Part shown: one piece after another, positions 8,320 to 18,266 of the stretch | Layout: each line of letters begins with the position of its first letter | How positions within the stretch are numbered: the stretch's first letter is position 1 | Assembly: GCF_000348985.1 (NCBI RefSeq) | Contig: NC_035929.1 | Span: 62,001-126,000 of the forward strand | Reading direction: 5' to 3' | DNA: 64,000 nt | Source of the DNA: Huiozyma naganishii CBS 8797 | Taxonomy: Eukaryota; Ascomycota; Saccharomycetes; Saccharomycetales; Saccharomycetaceae | Notes under the pieces: generated by a model | The model's input: only the letters and a program-made list of their open reading frames with translations | What the model was told of the DNA's origin: nothing | Databases searched by the model: none | Program-made: the position numbers and the translations under genes

Positions 8320-10755
8320 ATGGCGAATCGTGGTAAGAAGGTGGAGCACGCTCCCAAGAAGAGGGTTTTGGAGGAACGTGACGCCGTTTCTGACGATGAA
8401 GATGTCTTGAATGTCGAGGGATTGATCGATGAGAGCAGCGATGATGGGGAGGATGATGAGGAATATGAATCTGCTGTGGAGGAGCCTGTATCATCAAGTG
8501 AGGGAGTTTTCGCCAAAGTTGCACGTGACGGGAATCGTGCTGAGGCTGAAGGTGAGGAAGATGAGGACTCTGACGCAGAATTGAACAAACTTTTGGCCGC
8601 CCAAGAGATCGAGGATGATGAAGAATATAATACTTCTGATTTCTCCGATGATAGTGGCGCGATGACGGACAGGTTATCTGGCACGAAACTGAAAACGATC
8701 GCAGACCCAAATATCTATACCAAGTTTTCAGACGGCCAACCACGGGTGTTGAAACCTGAGATCAAACCGGTCTATGACAGTGATGATAGTGACGTTGAGA
8801 CCGGTAACACCATTGGTAATATTCCTCTGTCCGCGTATGACGAAATGCCACATATTGGTTACGATATCAATGGTAAGAGAATAATGAGGCCAGCCAAGGG
8901 TTCTGCGCTGGACAAGTTGCTTGAAAGCATTGACTTGCCAGAGGGTTGGACAGGTCTCTTAGATAAGAACTCCGGTTCCTCGTTGAATCTGACAGAAGAG
9001 GAATTGGAACTAATATCCAAGATCCAAAAGAATGAACAAACGGACGAATCTGTCAACCCTTACGAGCCTCTAATTGATTGGTTCACAAGGCACAAAGAGG
9101 TAATGCCGCTGACCGCTATTCCTGAACCGAAGAGAAGATTTGTCCCATCAAAGCACGAAGCGAAGCGGGTGATGAAGATTGTGAGAGCTATCAGAGAGGG
9201 CCGTATCATCCCACCTAAGAAGATGAAGGAAATGAGGAAGCAGGAACAAGAAGAGCACACTTACGACATCTGGGGGGACGCTGAGGAAATGGACGAGCAC
9301 GTTATGAATCTGAGAGCTCCAAAACTACCTCCTCCAACTAATGAGGAGAGTTACAACCCTCCGGAAGAATATTTGCTGAACGACGAGGAGAGGAAACAAT
9401 GGGAGAACACAGAGTACAGTGAGAGAGAGAAGAACTTCATCCCTCAAAAATACTCTGCGTTGCGAAAAGTTCCAGGCTACACTGAATCGATTAGGGAACG
9501 GTTTGAGCGGTCATTGGATTTGTACCTTGCTCCTCGTGTGCGTAAAAACAAGCTGAACATTGACCCCGAGTCTTTGATCCCAGAGTTGCCATCACCCAAG
9601 GATTTGAGACCATTCCCAATCAAGTGTTCCACAGTTTACATGGGACACACTGATAAGATACGTACGCTTTCGATTGACCCATCGGGACTGTGGTTGGCCA
9701 CAGGGTCTGACGACGGTACTGTGCGGATCTGGGAGATTCTAACCGGCAGAGAGGTTTTCAAAATTGATTTTGTCGACTCTGAGGAGGATTCTGATGAACG
9801 CATTCATTGTCTGGAGTGGAATCCAGACGCGACGACGGGTATCCTAGCGGTTGCCGTTGGCGAGAACATTCATTTGATTGTGCCGCCTATCTTTGGCTAC
9901 GAGATTGAGAATGTCGGTAAAAGCAAAATCGAACGCGGGTTCGGGTTTGACACGTTTGGGACTGTGAAGAAGTCAAATCTAGCTGTTAATGATGAGGATG
10001 AGGACGGTGACACCGCTGCAGAGACTTCCTCTGTCAAGAAGACTGTTGCTGAGTGGAACAAACCTTCTCTACGGCAGCAGGAGCGGGACATATGTATCAC
10101 GATCACCTGCAAGAAATCCGTGAAGAAGCTTTCCTGGCACAGAAAGGGTGACTATTTTGTCAGTGTACAACCTGAATCGGGGCACACCTCTGTTTTGATC
10201 CACCAGTTGTCTAAACATTTGACGCAGTCGCCATTCAAGAAATCCAAGGGTATCATCATGGACGCGAAATTCCACCCCTTCAAACCTCAACTATTTGTGT
10301 GTTCGCAAAGGTACGTCAGAATCTACGATCTGTCGCAGCAAGTTTTGGTGAAAAAGTTGCTCCCCGGTGCGCGTTGGTTATCTAAGATAGACATACACCC
10401 ACGGGGTGATAACCTGATTGCGTCCTCCTTTGATAAGAGAGTGTTGTGGCACGATTTGGATTTGGCGAGCACCCCTTACAAGACGCTGAGATACCACGAT
10501 AAAGCTGTCAGGGATGTCTCCTTCCACAAGAGGTTACCCCTGTTCAACTCCGCAGCGGACGATGGGACGATCCACGTTTTCCACGCCACAGTGTACGACG
10601 ACATGATGAAAAACCCGTTGATTGTCCCACTAAAGAAATTGACTGGCCACAAAGTGGTGAGCAGTCTCGGTGTGCTGAATACGGTGTGGCATCCTAGGGA
10701 GGCCTGGTTGTTTTCTGCCGGTGCGGACAACACGGCACGTCTGTGGACAACCTAA
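8320..10755 (+). CDS. ERB1: Erb1 (BOP1), 60S ribosome assembly factor
   Basis: The start at 8320 gives 811 residues (S. cerevisiae Erb1, 807). The first 130 residues are highly acidic with Asp/Glu/Ser runs. Next comes the BOP1 N-terminal domain (about 150 to 400), including [15 protein letters not shown] and [18 protein letters not shown], which binds Nop7. A WD40 propeller fills the C-terminal half, with repeats such as [15 protein letters not shown]...TVRIW and [15 protein letters not shown]. Erb1 forms the PeBoW complex with Nop7 and Ytm1, needed in the nucleolus for ITS1/27S pre-rRNA processing and 60S maturation. The S. cerevisiae copy (YMR049C) lies next to NUP116, so its presence between YKL069W and NUP100 here shows the interleaved ancestral order. 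Confidence 0.96.
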   Translation: MANRGKKVEHAPKKRVLEERDAVSDDEDVLNVEGLIDESSDDGEDDEEYESAVEEPVSSSEGVFAKVARDGNRAEAEGEEDEDSDAELNKLLAAQEIEDDEEYNTSDFSDDSGAMTDRLSGTKLKTIADPNIYTKFSDGQPRVLKPEIKPVYDSDDSDVETGNTIGNIPLSAYDEMPHIGYDINGKRIMRPAKGSALDKLLESIDLPEGWTGLLDKNSGSSLNLTEEELELISKIQKNEQTDESVNPYEPLIDWFTRHKEVMPLTAIPEPKRRFVPSKHEAKRVMKIVRAIREGRIIPPKKMKEMRKQEQEEHTYDIWGDAEEMDEHVMNLRAPKLPPPTNEESYNPPEEYLLNDEERKQWENTEYSEREKNFIPQKYSALRKVPGYTESIRERFERSLDLYLAPRVRKNKLNIDPESLIPELPSPKDLRPFPIKCSTVYMGHTDKIRTLSIDPSGLWLATGSDDGTVRIWEILTGREVFKIDFVDSEEDSDERIHCLEWNPDATTGILAVAVGENIHLIVPPIFGYEIENVGKSKIERGFGFDTFGTVKKSNLAVNDEDEDGDTAAETSSVKKTVAEWNKPSLRQQERDICITITCKKSVKKLSWHRKGDYFVSVQPESGHTSVLIHQLSKHLTQSPFKKSKGIIMDAKFHPFKPQLFVCSQRYVRIYDLSQQVLVKKLLPGARWLSKIDIHPRGDNLIASSFDKRVLWHDLDLASTPYKTLRYHDKAVRDVSFHKRLPLFNSAADDGTIHVFHATVYDDMMKNPLIVPLKKLTGHKVVSSLGVLNTVWHPREAWLFSAGADNTARLWTT

Positions 10756-11378
10756 GAGAGAAAAGCAAAGAAGACACACAATCTGACTCGAAATAACGCT
10801 CGTGCGCGCCAATTTCTTACATTTGAGCGCAGCCTGCAATCAAGCCATGGCGACCGTCAGCTCAACGTTTATAGTATGTTCTTGTATACCTACTAATCGA
10901 CACTTGTATATTACACTGTGATAACCACCTTTTCGTGATACCGCACTTTAATCTGTCACGTGCGTACGCAAAAACTGTGACAATGTGGCGTCAAAAAAAA
11001 GAAGCTGAACAAAAGAGGTTAAAGTAAGCGGCGCATTGTTTCCAGGCTCTTTTTCCGCTTTCTGGTTGTGCGGCTTTTCCATTGGCAGAAAAACTGTGTC
11101 ACTGTGTCTCTCTGTACAGGGTTTGAGAATTGGACAAACCGTGTGTGCGTTAGATATTGGTGCCTTTCTTTGTCCTGTGCCAGGTGTGGGGATTGGCAGT
11201 TATTACTGGGACAGGTTGGAACACTATACTGTGGGAACCGTGGAGTCAGAAAAGCGAAAAGTTTTTGTGTCGTATTTGTACTTTATATAAACAGAATGTG
11301 ACACCTTCTGGTTTTCGAAGAGATTTGATCCCATCGCACAGTTCAAGATACCAACAAGCCAAAAAAAAATTACAGTCT
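10756..11378. other. intergenic region between ERB1 and the YKL068W-A-like gene
   Basis: About 620 bp with one GTCACGTGC E-box near 10956-10962 and a TATATAAA box near 11283, about 95 bp before the next ATG. Longer frames in this interval lack an ATG start. In S. cerevisiae CSM3 lies between ERB1 and NUP116; it is not found here. Confidence 0.5.
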
Positions 11379-11609
11379 ATGTCTACTTTCACGTTATCTT
11401 CGATGAAGACTCTCAGCAATTTGGAAAATAAAGACACAGTGTCGGCTGTGTACAACACTCAGGCACCTCAATACCTGAGTCTCATGAACGTTGCAGAAGA
11501 CGAAGAGGATGATATGGTCGTCGATTTGAACTCGGGTTCATTGCAGGCAGTGTCTGTGAAAACATGGGTGTGTATGGCAGAGATAACGGAGCAGTTAAGG
11601 AAACTGTAG
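11379..11609 (+). CDS. YKL068W-A: small conserved protein, probably YKL068W-A
   Basis: The frame from the ATG at 11379 encodes 76 residues and is preceded by a TATA box. The product is polar, with an acidic patch AEDEEDDMVVDL at about 38-49 and no membrane segment. It sits between YKL069W/ERB1 and NUP100, where S. cerevisiae has the unstudied small gene YKL068W-A of similar size. I rely on position and length rather than on a recalled alignment. The frame is open upstream of the ATG to 11157, but without another ATG near the TATA box. The function is unknown. Confidence 0.55.
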   Translation: MSTFTLSSMKTLSNLENKDTVSAVYNTQAPQYLSLMNVAEDEEDDMVVDLNSGSLQAVSVKTWVCMAEITEQLRKL

Positions 11610-11858
11610 GCATCGCACGTCGTTTTGTTTGTTTCTTTGTTCGCTGCTGTAATATAATGCACACAAACAACAGTTTTTTTCATGCAGTGGTATCCACTAT
11701 CGCTCATTCATTTGGGGCATCCCCATATATATAAGACAATCATTTAGCATATCATATAAAAATTCTTACTAAAAAGTTCATTCCCATATACCATCCTCAA
11801 ATATTATTTGATCTTTTCCCTGGGCGTTCCGTATGGTCCAATGATTTTATACTGGGAG

Positions 11859-12207
11859 GTGGGTTTCGTGAAAGAGTAATCATCTTTTACCTGGCGGTCG
11901 AGAAACTAATATTGGTTCTAAGGTTTCAAGATATGGCTCAAAAGTACAGCGCTGTGAATTATTAAAGTCTTGTGAAAGCACCATCTTGATACATGCGGAG
12001 GGTCCGTTTCCCGGAACGTATATTAACCGCATGATATCTGCACCGATATCTTTTAAGACAGTGTTGTATCAAAGACCCACAAGCTGAGGAGACTTCGAAA
12101 AAAAGGGCAAGGTATATGATTCTAACAACTATATATATATATATATATATAATAAACACGACTCTTAGATTATCCTTATATACAGCGTCCAGCCATAACC
12201 TACTCAA
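11859..12207 (+). mobile_element. degenerate LTR, copy B
   Basis: This is a diverged relative of copies A and C in the same orientation. The core at 11991-12060 (ACATGCGGAGGGTCCG, CCGGAACGTATATTAA, ATATCTGCACCGATATCTTT) aligns with the matching cores of both. A 20 bp or longer alternating TA tract at 12130-12151 interrupts it. There are many substitutions and the ends are uncertain. It lies about 100 bp before copy C; the space between them holds no internal retrotransposon genes, so the pair is not an intact element. Confidence 0.5.
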
Positions 12208-12309
12208 GTTCGTGCCGAATGTCTGATAATGTATCTCCCCAATATTTTTGATTATTTAATTTATTCAATAAGATTATGTTCTTTCGATAACTAATAAATA
12301 ATAAAAACT

Positions 12310-12694
12310 TGTTTGAAACGAAGATGATATATTGATGTGAGGATAAATCGGAAATTCCCTTTGGGAATGGTGTGAGGATAAATTGGGAACTCCCTTTGGG
12401 AATGGACTCATGACCCGTTACCTTATCTAATACAGTGCTGTGAACTATTATAAACCCGACATGTGAGTATACGAACTCGAGACATGCGGATGGCCCGTTA
12501 TCCGGAACATATATAAACCCCAAGGTAGCTGCACCGACATCTTTCAAGACCGTCTCTGAATCCAGGACCCAACGAAGAAACGAGTCTTAGACAAGCAAGC
12601 ACAACTGATATAACTAAATACGTATACGGTGTAAATACACAATATCAGAGTCCTTACACACTTTACTCAATCATAACCGACTTTAGCTCTTACA
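12310..12694 (+). mobile_element. solo LTR, copy C, with an internal 35-bp duplication
   Basis: About 385 bp from TGTTTG to CTCTTACA, aligning along most of its length with copy A, including the 34 bp identical core at 12475-12508. It contains a TATATAAA box near 12510. It is longer than copy A partly because a 35 bp unit is tandemly duplicated at 12336-12405. The bases after the LTR do not resemble an initiator-tRNA primer binding site. Confidence 0.6.
12336..12405. repeat. tandem duplication of a 35-bp unit
   Basis: Two adjacent 35 bp copies, 12336-12370 and 12371-12405, both begin TGTGAGGATAAAT and end CCCTTTGGGAATGG. They differ at only a few positions in the middle. Copy A of the LTR has no such duplication. 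Confidence 0.85.
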
Positions 12695-13659
12695 ATTGAA
12701 AAAAGATTAAACGCCGGTTGCAGTGGTCTTAGAGGATCACCACAGCAGTTACCAATTAAGGGTAAGCACATAATTACTCACTCTATTATATACAGACTAT
12801 GGATAACCTTAACGATTAACACTTGAGAAACTTAAATCCCTTTCAACAGGTTATGAGTCCTGACAAAGCTTCCTGAAAAACCCCCAGTAACTTCTTCCGC
12901 CCTGGTCGCCAAACACAATCAATTCAAACTAAATACCTGCAAGCAACGCAAGAGTGGACATTCAAGTGACCAATGCCAGAAAATCAAGACGATGAAGCCG
13001 ATTTAGACTTTGTTAGCCCAGCTTTGTACGTAGATCCATACAATTATTTTTTGGCTACTACGAAGGTTACCTTCAGCACCGATAAAAAGGAGACGACCTT
13101 TACGTTTATGCATTGATATTGGAACAGTGGCTACACTAACCATATCACCATGACAAAAGTCGGTTTGTGACCTATAAAGATTGTGGTAATGACACTGAAA
13201 GGCCTTGGAAATTTTATCCCAATTAAAGGGAAGAGACTGTTTAAACTGAACTACTACATGGTCAAAGATATCATGTGCGCATCGTAATATACAGAAATAA
13301 ATGCGCTACCTTCACATTGGCTGCCACGCTCCACCTTATTTGTGAAGTGAAACCCTAAGATGTGCAGCATTTGCCACAATTACTGTTCCGTTTGGTGACG
13401 GCGGCTCCACCTGTGGTCGCTGGTGTGACGGGATGATATTCGATGGAATGGTACATCTCACCTACTTTATATTCCGATACCTCAAACACTTCATATATTG
13501 TAGTCACTATATACGAATTGAAAAGTTGCATCCTTTACTTTTTTTCTTCAAAATGTAACAAGATGAATACTGTTCACCGAAAGATGATTCTGTTTAGATT
13601 TTGATCCCATACTGAGATTCGTAGAGGTAAACAGTGGCTACTGAACAGAGACTCCCAAA
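12695..13659. other. gene-poor interval upstream of NUP100, possible decayed element
   Basis: About 965 bp between LTR copy C and NUP100. A short frame from the ATG at 12973 to the stop at 13116 encodes 47 residues (MPENQDDEADLDF...) and has an acidic start. Shorter interrupted frames flank it. Its position directly after an LTR suggests decayed internal retrotransposon sequence, but I recognise no Gag, protease, integrase or RT motif. It could equally be a dead host gene; CSM3 is missing from this neighbourhood. The last 200 bp presumably include the NUP100 promoter. Confidence 0.35.
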
Positions 13660-16600
13660 ATGTTTGGGCAATCTCAGCCTTTTGGAGGTGCGTCTAATTC
13701 TTTTGGGGGGACAAACCAACAGCAGGGCTCCTCAATGTTTGGGATGAATCAGAATAATTCCACTGCGAACAATGCAAACTCTGGGTTTGGCGGCTTTCAA
13801 TCGACCACAACCAACAACAACAACAACAATGCGGGGAACTCCATGTTTGGTAGGTCGCAGTCTGCTGGTGGTGGCTTGTTTGGAGCAAACTCCAATAACC
13901 CAGCGACGCAGAACAGTACGCCCTTTGGCTCTATGAATAACAATTCTGCGAACAACTCCAACACCTTTGGGATGAACAATCAGGGGAATTCAATGTTTGG
14001 CAGCGGTAACCAAAATAATCTACCGAACGCCTTTGCGTCCTCCAACCAAGGGAATGCTTTCGGCAGTATGAACAAATCTGCACCAACTGGTTCCTCCATG
14101 TTCGGGAACACGAACACCAACAACGCTGGTTCTGGGGGGTTATTCGGTCAATCAAATAATAATGCCTTTGGTAACACAACCTCATCCTTTGGTTCAGGCC
14201 AACAGAACAACGCATTTGGTGCCAATACCACCAATAATTCAGGTGGGGGGCTCTTTGGTAATAAACCGATGAACACTTTTGGTAACAACACCCAATCCAC
14301 GGGAAATTCGGGTGATCTTTTCGGGAACGCCAACAAGCCGGCAACTGGTGGCGGATTATTTGGGCAACCTGCTCAGAATAACGCCTTTGGATCTGCCAAC
14401 ACAGCATCTACCGGGGGAGGGATGTTTGGACAGCCAAACACTCAAATCGGTGGTGGGGGGATGTTTGGACAGAACAACCAAGGCACTCAGCAGAACTCCA
14501 TGTTTGGTAACAACCAAAACAACACTAACACTGGTGGGATGTTTGGTCAACAGAGTACCCCCTTTGGCGCCCAAAATAACTCCACAAACACTGGTGGACT
14601 ATTTGGTAATAAACCTGCAGGGGGTGGAATGTTTGGCCAGAATACCACTAACCAGAATCAAACCGGTGCTGGTCTTTTCGGGCAGAATGCGAACACTCAA
14701 CAACAGACTGGTGGTCTATTTGGGCAAAAACCTGGGATGCAGCAGTCTGGAGGTGGGTTATTTGGCCAAAATACTAACACTGCACAACAACCTGGTAACA
14801 GTATCTTTGGTCAGAATAACCAGCAGCAACAAAATGGGGGTATGTTTGGACAACAAAATAATAACAATTCCCTCTTTGGTAACAAACCTGCTGCTCCCGG
14901 TGGCTTACTAGGACAGAGTAACAATACTTTGAACCAACCTGGGAATGCTGGTGGCCTTTTCGGTCAGAATAATCAACAGCAGCAACAGCAACAGCAACCT
15001 GGCAATAGTTTATTTGGTGCCAATAAACCTGCCACTGGTGGCCTTTTCGGGCAAAACACAGCACAACCACAGACGTCGGGCGGGTTATTTGGCGCTAACA
15101 AGCCTGCGACAGGCGGGCTGTTTGGGCAAAGTAACATGAACCAATCACAACCTAGTGGTGGACTATTTGGACAGCAGCAATCTGCTGGTAATCAACAACC
15201 TTCTGGTGGGTTATTTGGACAGCAGAATAGTCTCCAACAACCACAGATTGGTGGCACGGGTTTGTTTGGGAATAAACCTGCCACCACGGGCACTTCTGGG
15301 GGGTTGTTTGGGAATAACAGCAGCACTCTGAATAATACCGGTGCGGGACAGGCAACAACCGGTGGCCTATTCGGAGCGAAACCTGCTACTAGTTCTACCA
15401 CTGGAAGTGGCCCTGGTCTGTTTGGGAACAACAGTGCGAATTCTGGGTTGGCTGCTGCCCCGACGTTGAACTCTACTGGTGGTACAGGGTTATTTGGGAG
15501 CAAACCTGCTGGTCAAATTGGACAACTTTCGAATTTTGCCACTAACAGCTCTACTGCGGCACCTGGTGGTGGTCTTTTCGGGAACCAAAACAGCACTTTA
15601 GGCGGTTCTACTGGCACTGGTTCCAACATGTTTTCACAACAGATGCAGGGACCATCACTTGGACAGACGTTGCCCCCACCCAGCAACGCCCCCACACAAG
15701 AGAACAAGCCATTATTTGTGAAAGTTGACATGCCTGATTCTATCACTGAGCCGAACAAACCGACAACTACGTTACTGAGTGCTGATCTGAAGAGGAGAAC
15801 TAGTTTGCGCACTCTGAGCAGACAGGCACCTAGGGCACTGTTCACCTCTAGGAAGTTGCTGAGTGGTTGTGTTGGGAACCGAATGGACATAACGACTGCT
15901 CCATCAACACCGTTATCTCGCCCCGGTTCCTCCCTAGAGCATCTTGACTCAGCTACTCGGAACTTTAGTACGGATAAGAGTGGTGAGTCCTCCGGGCTAC
16001 TGTTCAAGCCTGACAAGCAGTCTTTCAAGAATCTGATTATAAAGAAGAAGGGCGACGAAGGTCACGCGGGGCCAGCAGACGGGTCCACTGGAGTGAAGAA
16101 GATTACGTTTGTGACGAAAGAGGAGGACTCGGAGTCTGATGTGGACTGGGCAGAGACGAAAGACGAGACGACCACAGTTCCACCATCTATCGAAGCCGTC
16201 CCGATGACGCCGAATGCATCTGACGATTCCTTACCGCACGTCAAGTTTCCCAGTCGTGTGAACGACGACATTACGTTCATTGGTGACGGTCACTACATAT
16301 CCCCATCTTTGGAGACATTGAAATCTACTGATCTTGTCCAATTGCGACACGTAAGGGATTTAGTCATTGGCCACAGCGAGTACGGTAAATTAGAGTTTTT
16401 AGAGCCCGTGGACCTTTCTAATGTGCCTCTAGACTTACTATGTGGCTCCATAGTCAACTTTCAAGAGCGTAAATGTGGCGTCTACGAGAGTTCGTCGTAC
16501 AAACCTCCACCGGGGAGCGGGATCAACGTAAGATGCCGGATCACACTGTTCGGTTGCTACCCTGTCCTAAAGGACACCCGGGAGCCCGTAAAGGATGCGG

Positions 16601-16719
16601 ACCACCCTGTTGTGAAAAGGCACATTGCCAAGTTAGAGAGACGGAAAGTGGAGCATTTCGAAAGTTACGACCCGCGCACGGGCACGTACATTTTCACCGC
16701 TGACGAGGTTCTTATGTAA
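13660..16719 (+). CDS. NUP100: Nup100/Nup116-type GLFG nucleoporin
   Basis: The 1019-residue protein is a GLFG nucleoporin of the central nuclear-pore channel. Residues 1 to about 660 are an asparagine/glutamine/glycine-rich disordered region with about twenty GLFG motifs and many FG and MFG units, the binding sites for karyopherins. A basic linker follows. The C-terminal domain (about 870 to 1019) has the Nup98 autopeptidase-like fold, with YISPSLETLKSTDLVQLR and VIGHSEYGKLEFLEPVDL. It anchors the protein to the pore, and no self-cleavage site is expected because nothing follows it. The Gle2-binding GLEBS segment of Nup116 is not visible in the N-terminal region, so the protein resembles Nup100. 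Neighbours (YKL069W and YNK1) agree. NUP100 and NUP116 are ohnologs, so the name is a best fit. Confidence 0.9.
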   Translation: MFGQSQPFGGASNSFGGTNQQQGSSMFGMNQNNSTANNANSGFGGFQSTTTNNNNNNAGNSMFGRSQSAGGGLFGANSNNPATQNSTPFGSMNNNSANNSNTFGMNNQGNSMFGSGNQNNLPNAFASSNQGNAFGSMNKSAPTGSSMFGNTNTNNAGSGGLFGQSNNNAFGNTTSSFGSGQQNNAFGANTTNNSGGGLFGNKPMNTFGNNTQSTGNSGDLFGNANKPATGGGLFGQPAQNNAFGSANTASTGGGMFGQPNTQIGGGGMFGQNNQGTQQNSMFGNNQNNTNTGGMFGQQSTPFGAQNNSTNTGGLFGNKPAGGGMFGQNTTNQNQTGAGLFGQNANTQQQTGGLFGQKPGMQQSGGGLFGQNTNTAQQPGNSIFGQNNQQQQNGGMFGQQNNNNSLFGNKPAAPGGLLGQSNNTLNQPGNAGGLFGQNNQQQQQQQQPGNSLFGANKPATGGLFGQNTAQPQTSGGLFGANKPATGGLFGQSNMNQSQPSGGLFGQQQSAGNQQPSGGLFGQQNSLQQPQIGGTGLFGNKPATTGTSGGLFGNNSSTLNNTGAGQATTGGLFGAKPATSSTTGSGPGLFGNNSANSGLAAAPTLNSTGGTGLFGSKPAGQIGQLSNFATNSSTAAPGGGLFGNQNSTLGGSTGTGSNMFSQQMQGPSLGQTLPPPSNAPTQENKPLFVKVDMPDSITEPNKPTTTLLSADLKRRTSLRTLSRQAPRALFTSRKLLSGCVGNRMDITTAPSTPLSRPGSSLEHLDSATRNFSTDKSGESSGLLFKPDKQSFKNLIIKKKGDEGHAGPADGSTGVKKITFVTKEEDSESDVDWAETKDETTTVPPSIEAVPMTPNASDDSLPHVKFPSRVNDDITFIGDGHYISPSLETLKSTDLVQLRHVRDLVIGHSEYGKLEFLEPVDLSNVPLDLLCGSIVNFQERKCGVYESSSYKPPPGSGINVRCRITLFGCYPVLKDTREPVKDADHPVVKRHIAKLERRKVEHFESYDPRTGTYIFTADEVLM

Positions 16720-16777
16720 AGAGAGAGACAGGGAGAGACAGAGACTCAAAAACAAAATAACAGTGAACCCACCGCCC

Positions 16778-16836
16778 CACGTGACCACGCACGGCTGAAC
16801 ACCACCGCATCACGTGCCAGACGAATGCGTCACGTG
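16778..16836. promoter_or_regulatory. cluster of three Cbf1-type E-boxes upstream of MCM1
   Basis: Three CACGTG hexamers lie at 16778-16783, 16811-16816 and 16831-16836. Each sits in a full RTCACRTG context (the first on the minus strand), which is the optimal Cbf1 site. They are about 265 to 323 bp before the MCM1 ATG and 60 to 120 bp after the NUP100 stop. Cbf1 or another bHLH factor such as Tye7 is the likely binder; the regulatory effect is inferred. Confidence 0.6.
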
Positions 16837-17100
16837 CTTGCGTGACATCCAGCCACTACCTGGTGTTACCCGCCCCCACGGAGCGGAAATAAACAAACCA
16901 CTCAAAACAGGGGGGCAGCACCCACGCACCGAGCACCAATGCGGAAATAATTCCCTCTTCCAGCGGTTTCCCGACGCCGTATAAATAAAACTACCTTTTC
17001 CGGCTTTTCGCTTCGTTTTTAGGAAATTTCCTTCTTGTGTTTGTTATTCCTCTTTGCAGATGGATACAGATCCACAAAGCAAGTTAGAGGGTATTGAATA

Positions 17101-17970
17101 ATGTCTGATCAGGAATTGAAGGAAGATCCGACGCTGTCGCCAGCGAACTCCGCGGGGAACAATGTTGGCGGGGATCCGGACACGCCCACGGGGTCTGGCA
17201 GTGGCGGGAACGGTGCGTCGCAGAAGGAGAGGCGGAAGATAGAGATCAAGTTTATAGAGAACAAGACGCGGAGGCATGTCACGTTCTCGAAGCGGAAACA
17301 CGGGATCATGAAGAAGGCGTTTGAGTTGTCCGTGCTCACGGGGACGCAGGTTTTGTTGCTTGTCGTCTCGGAAACTGGGCTTGTTTACACTTTCAGTACT
17401 CCGAAGTTTGAACCCATCGTCACGCAGCAGGAGGGGAGAAATCTGATCCAGGCGTGTTTGAACGCTCCAGACGATGATGACGAGGAGGAGGAGGAGGCGG
17501 ACGACGAGGAGGCCCAGAGACAGCAACAGCAGCAAGTGCAGAAGCAGCAACAGGTGCAGCAGCAGGGACAACAGCAGGCAATGCACGCACAGCAGCAGCA
17601 GCAGTTGCAACAGCAGCACCAGCAGATGCAGATGCAGCAGGTGCCCCAACAGATGGGCCAACCACCACACTTGCACCAGTTACCACCCGTCGCAGGAGAC
17701 CACCCGCATGCGTTCTCGATGGACGGGTTCGGAAACGGTAAAGATGGGCAAGGTGTGCCCATGGGCGGGCCTGGGAACCCGGGAACAGGCAGTATACAAC
17801 AGCAGGGGATCCCCCAACAGCAACAGCAGGGGATACCGGCGCCTCAGCAGCAACAGCAGCAGCAGCAGCCCCACGACCAAATCAAGATGGACCCGCATGG
17901 AAGCGCAAGCGGCGCCACGAACGCGGTGTACCAGCAGTACTTCCAAACCGCACAACCAAACCAATACTAG
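17101..17970 (+). CDS. MCM1: Mcm1, MADS-box transcription factor
   Basis: The 289-residue protein carries a MADS box at about 42-102 that matches S. cerevisiae Mcm1 almost exactly (RRKIEIKFIENKTRRHVTFS onward). The extension that contacts partners such as alpha2, Fkh2 and Ste12 follows (PKFEPIVTQQEGRNLIQACL). An acidic run (about 124-136) and long glutamine tracts follow. The C-terminus VYQQYFQTAQPNQY resembles that of Mcm1 and is absent from Arg80. Mcm1 controls mating-type, cell-cycle (M/G1 and G2/M) and arginine genes. It is transcribed in the same direction as NUP100, whereas in S. cerevisiae MCM1 points the other way relative to NUP116. ARG80, its tandem neighbour in S. cerevisiae, is absent. 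Confidence 0.95.
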   Translation: MSDQELKEDPTLSPANSAGNNVGGDPDTPTGSGSGGNGASQKERRKIEIKFIENKTRRHVTFSKRKHGIMKKAFELSVLTGTQVLLLVVSETGLVYTFSTPKFEPIVTQQEGRNLIQACLNAPDDDDEEEEEADDEEAQRQQQQQVQKQQQVQQQGQQQAMHAQQQQQLQQQHQQMQMQQVPQQMGQPPHLHQLPPVAGDHPHAFSMDGFGNGKDGQGVPMGGPGNPGTGSIQQQGIPQQQQQGIPAPQQQQQQQQPHDQIKMDPHGSASGATNAVYQQYFQTAQPNQY

Positions 17971-18173
17971 GATGGTTGACACACCTTAGTGTCTGATACC
18001 CACACACACACACACACCTTATGTACTTGTACCTTATACATCTATGCCAAGAATGAATACCCGTTTGTAACTCAACCGTGGGGATGCAAGCACTGCATCC
18101 CGCAGATCCAATTGGATCCGGGGAAGACCCCCCCAGATGCAGCTCGCTCTCCTTTCCTCCGGCCCGTTTTGGG

Positions 18174-18182
18174 TATATATAA
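18174..18182 (+). promoter_or_regulatory. TATA box of YNK1
   Basis: TATATATAA lies 85 bp before the YNK1 ATG, a normal distance for a TATA-dependent yeast promoter. A (CA)n tract at 18000-18017, just after MCM1, separates the two genes. Confidence 0.6.
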
Positions 18183-18266
18183 CAGCAACGTGTTGATTAT
18201 TCAATCCCGTGAAAGCAAATTCCTCTCCGTATTGTCACACAAGGGTACAGACACAACAACCACAAG

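Noticed and set aside
11859..12694. LTR copies B and C as the two ends of one intact retrotransposon
   Set aside because: Only about 100 bp lies between them and they are unequally diverged, so they are separate solo LTRs.
17474..17989. Long frames on both strands over the MCM1 glutamine region
   Set aside because: Repeated CAG codons give open frames in all phases; only the MADS-box frame has homology.
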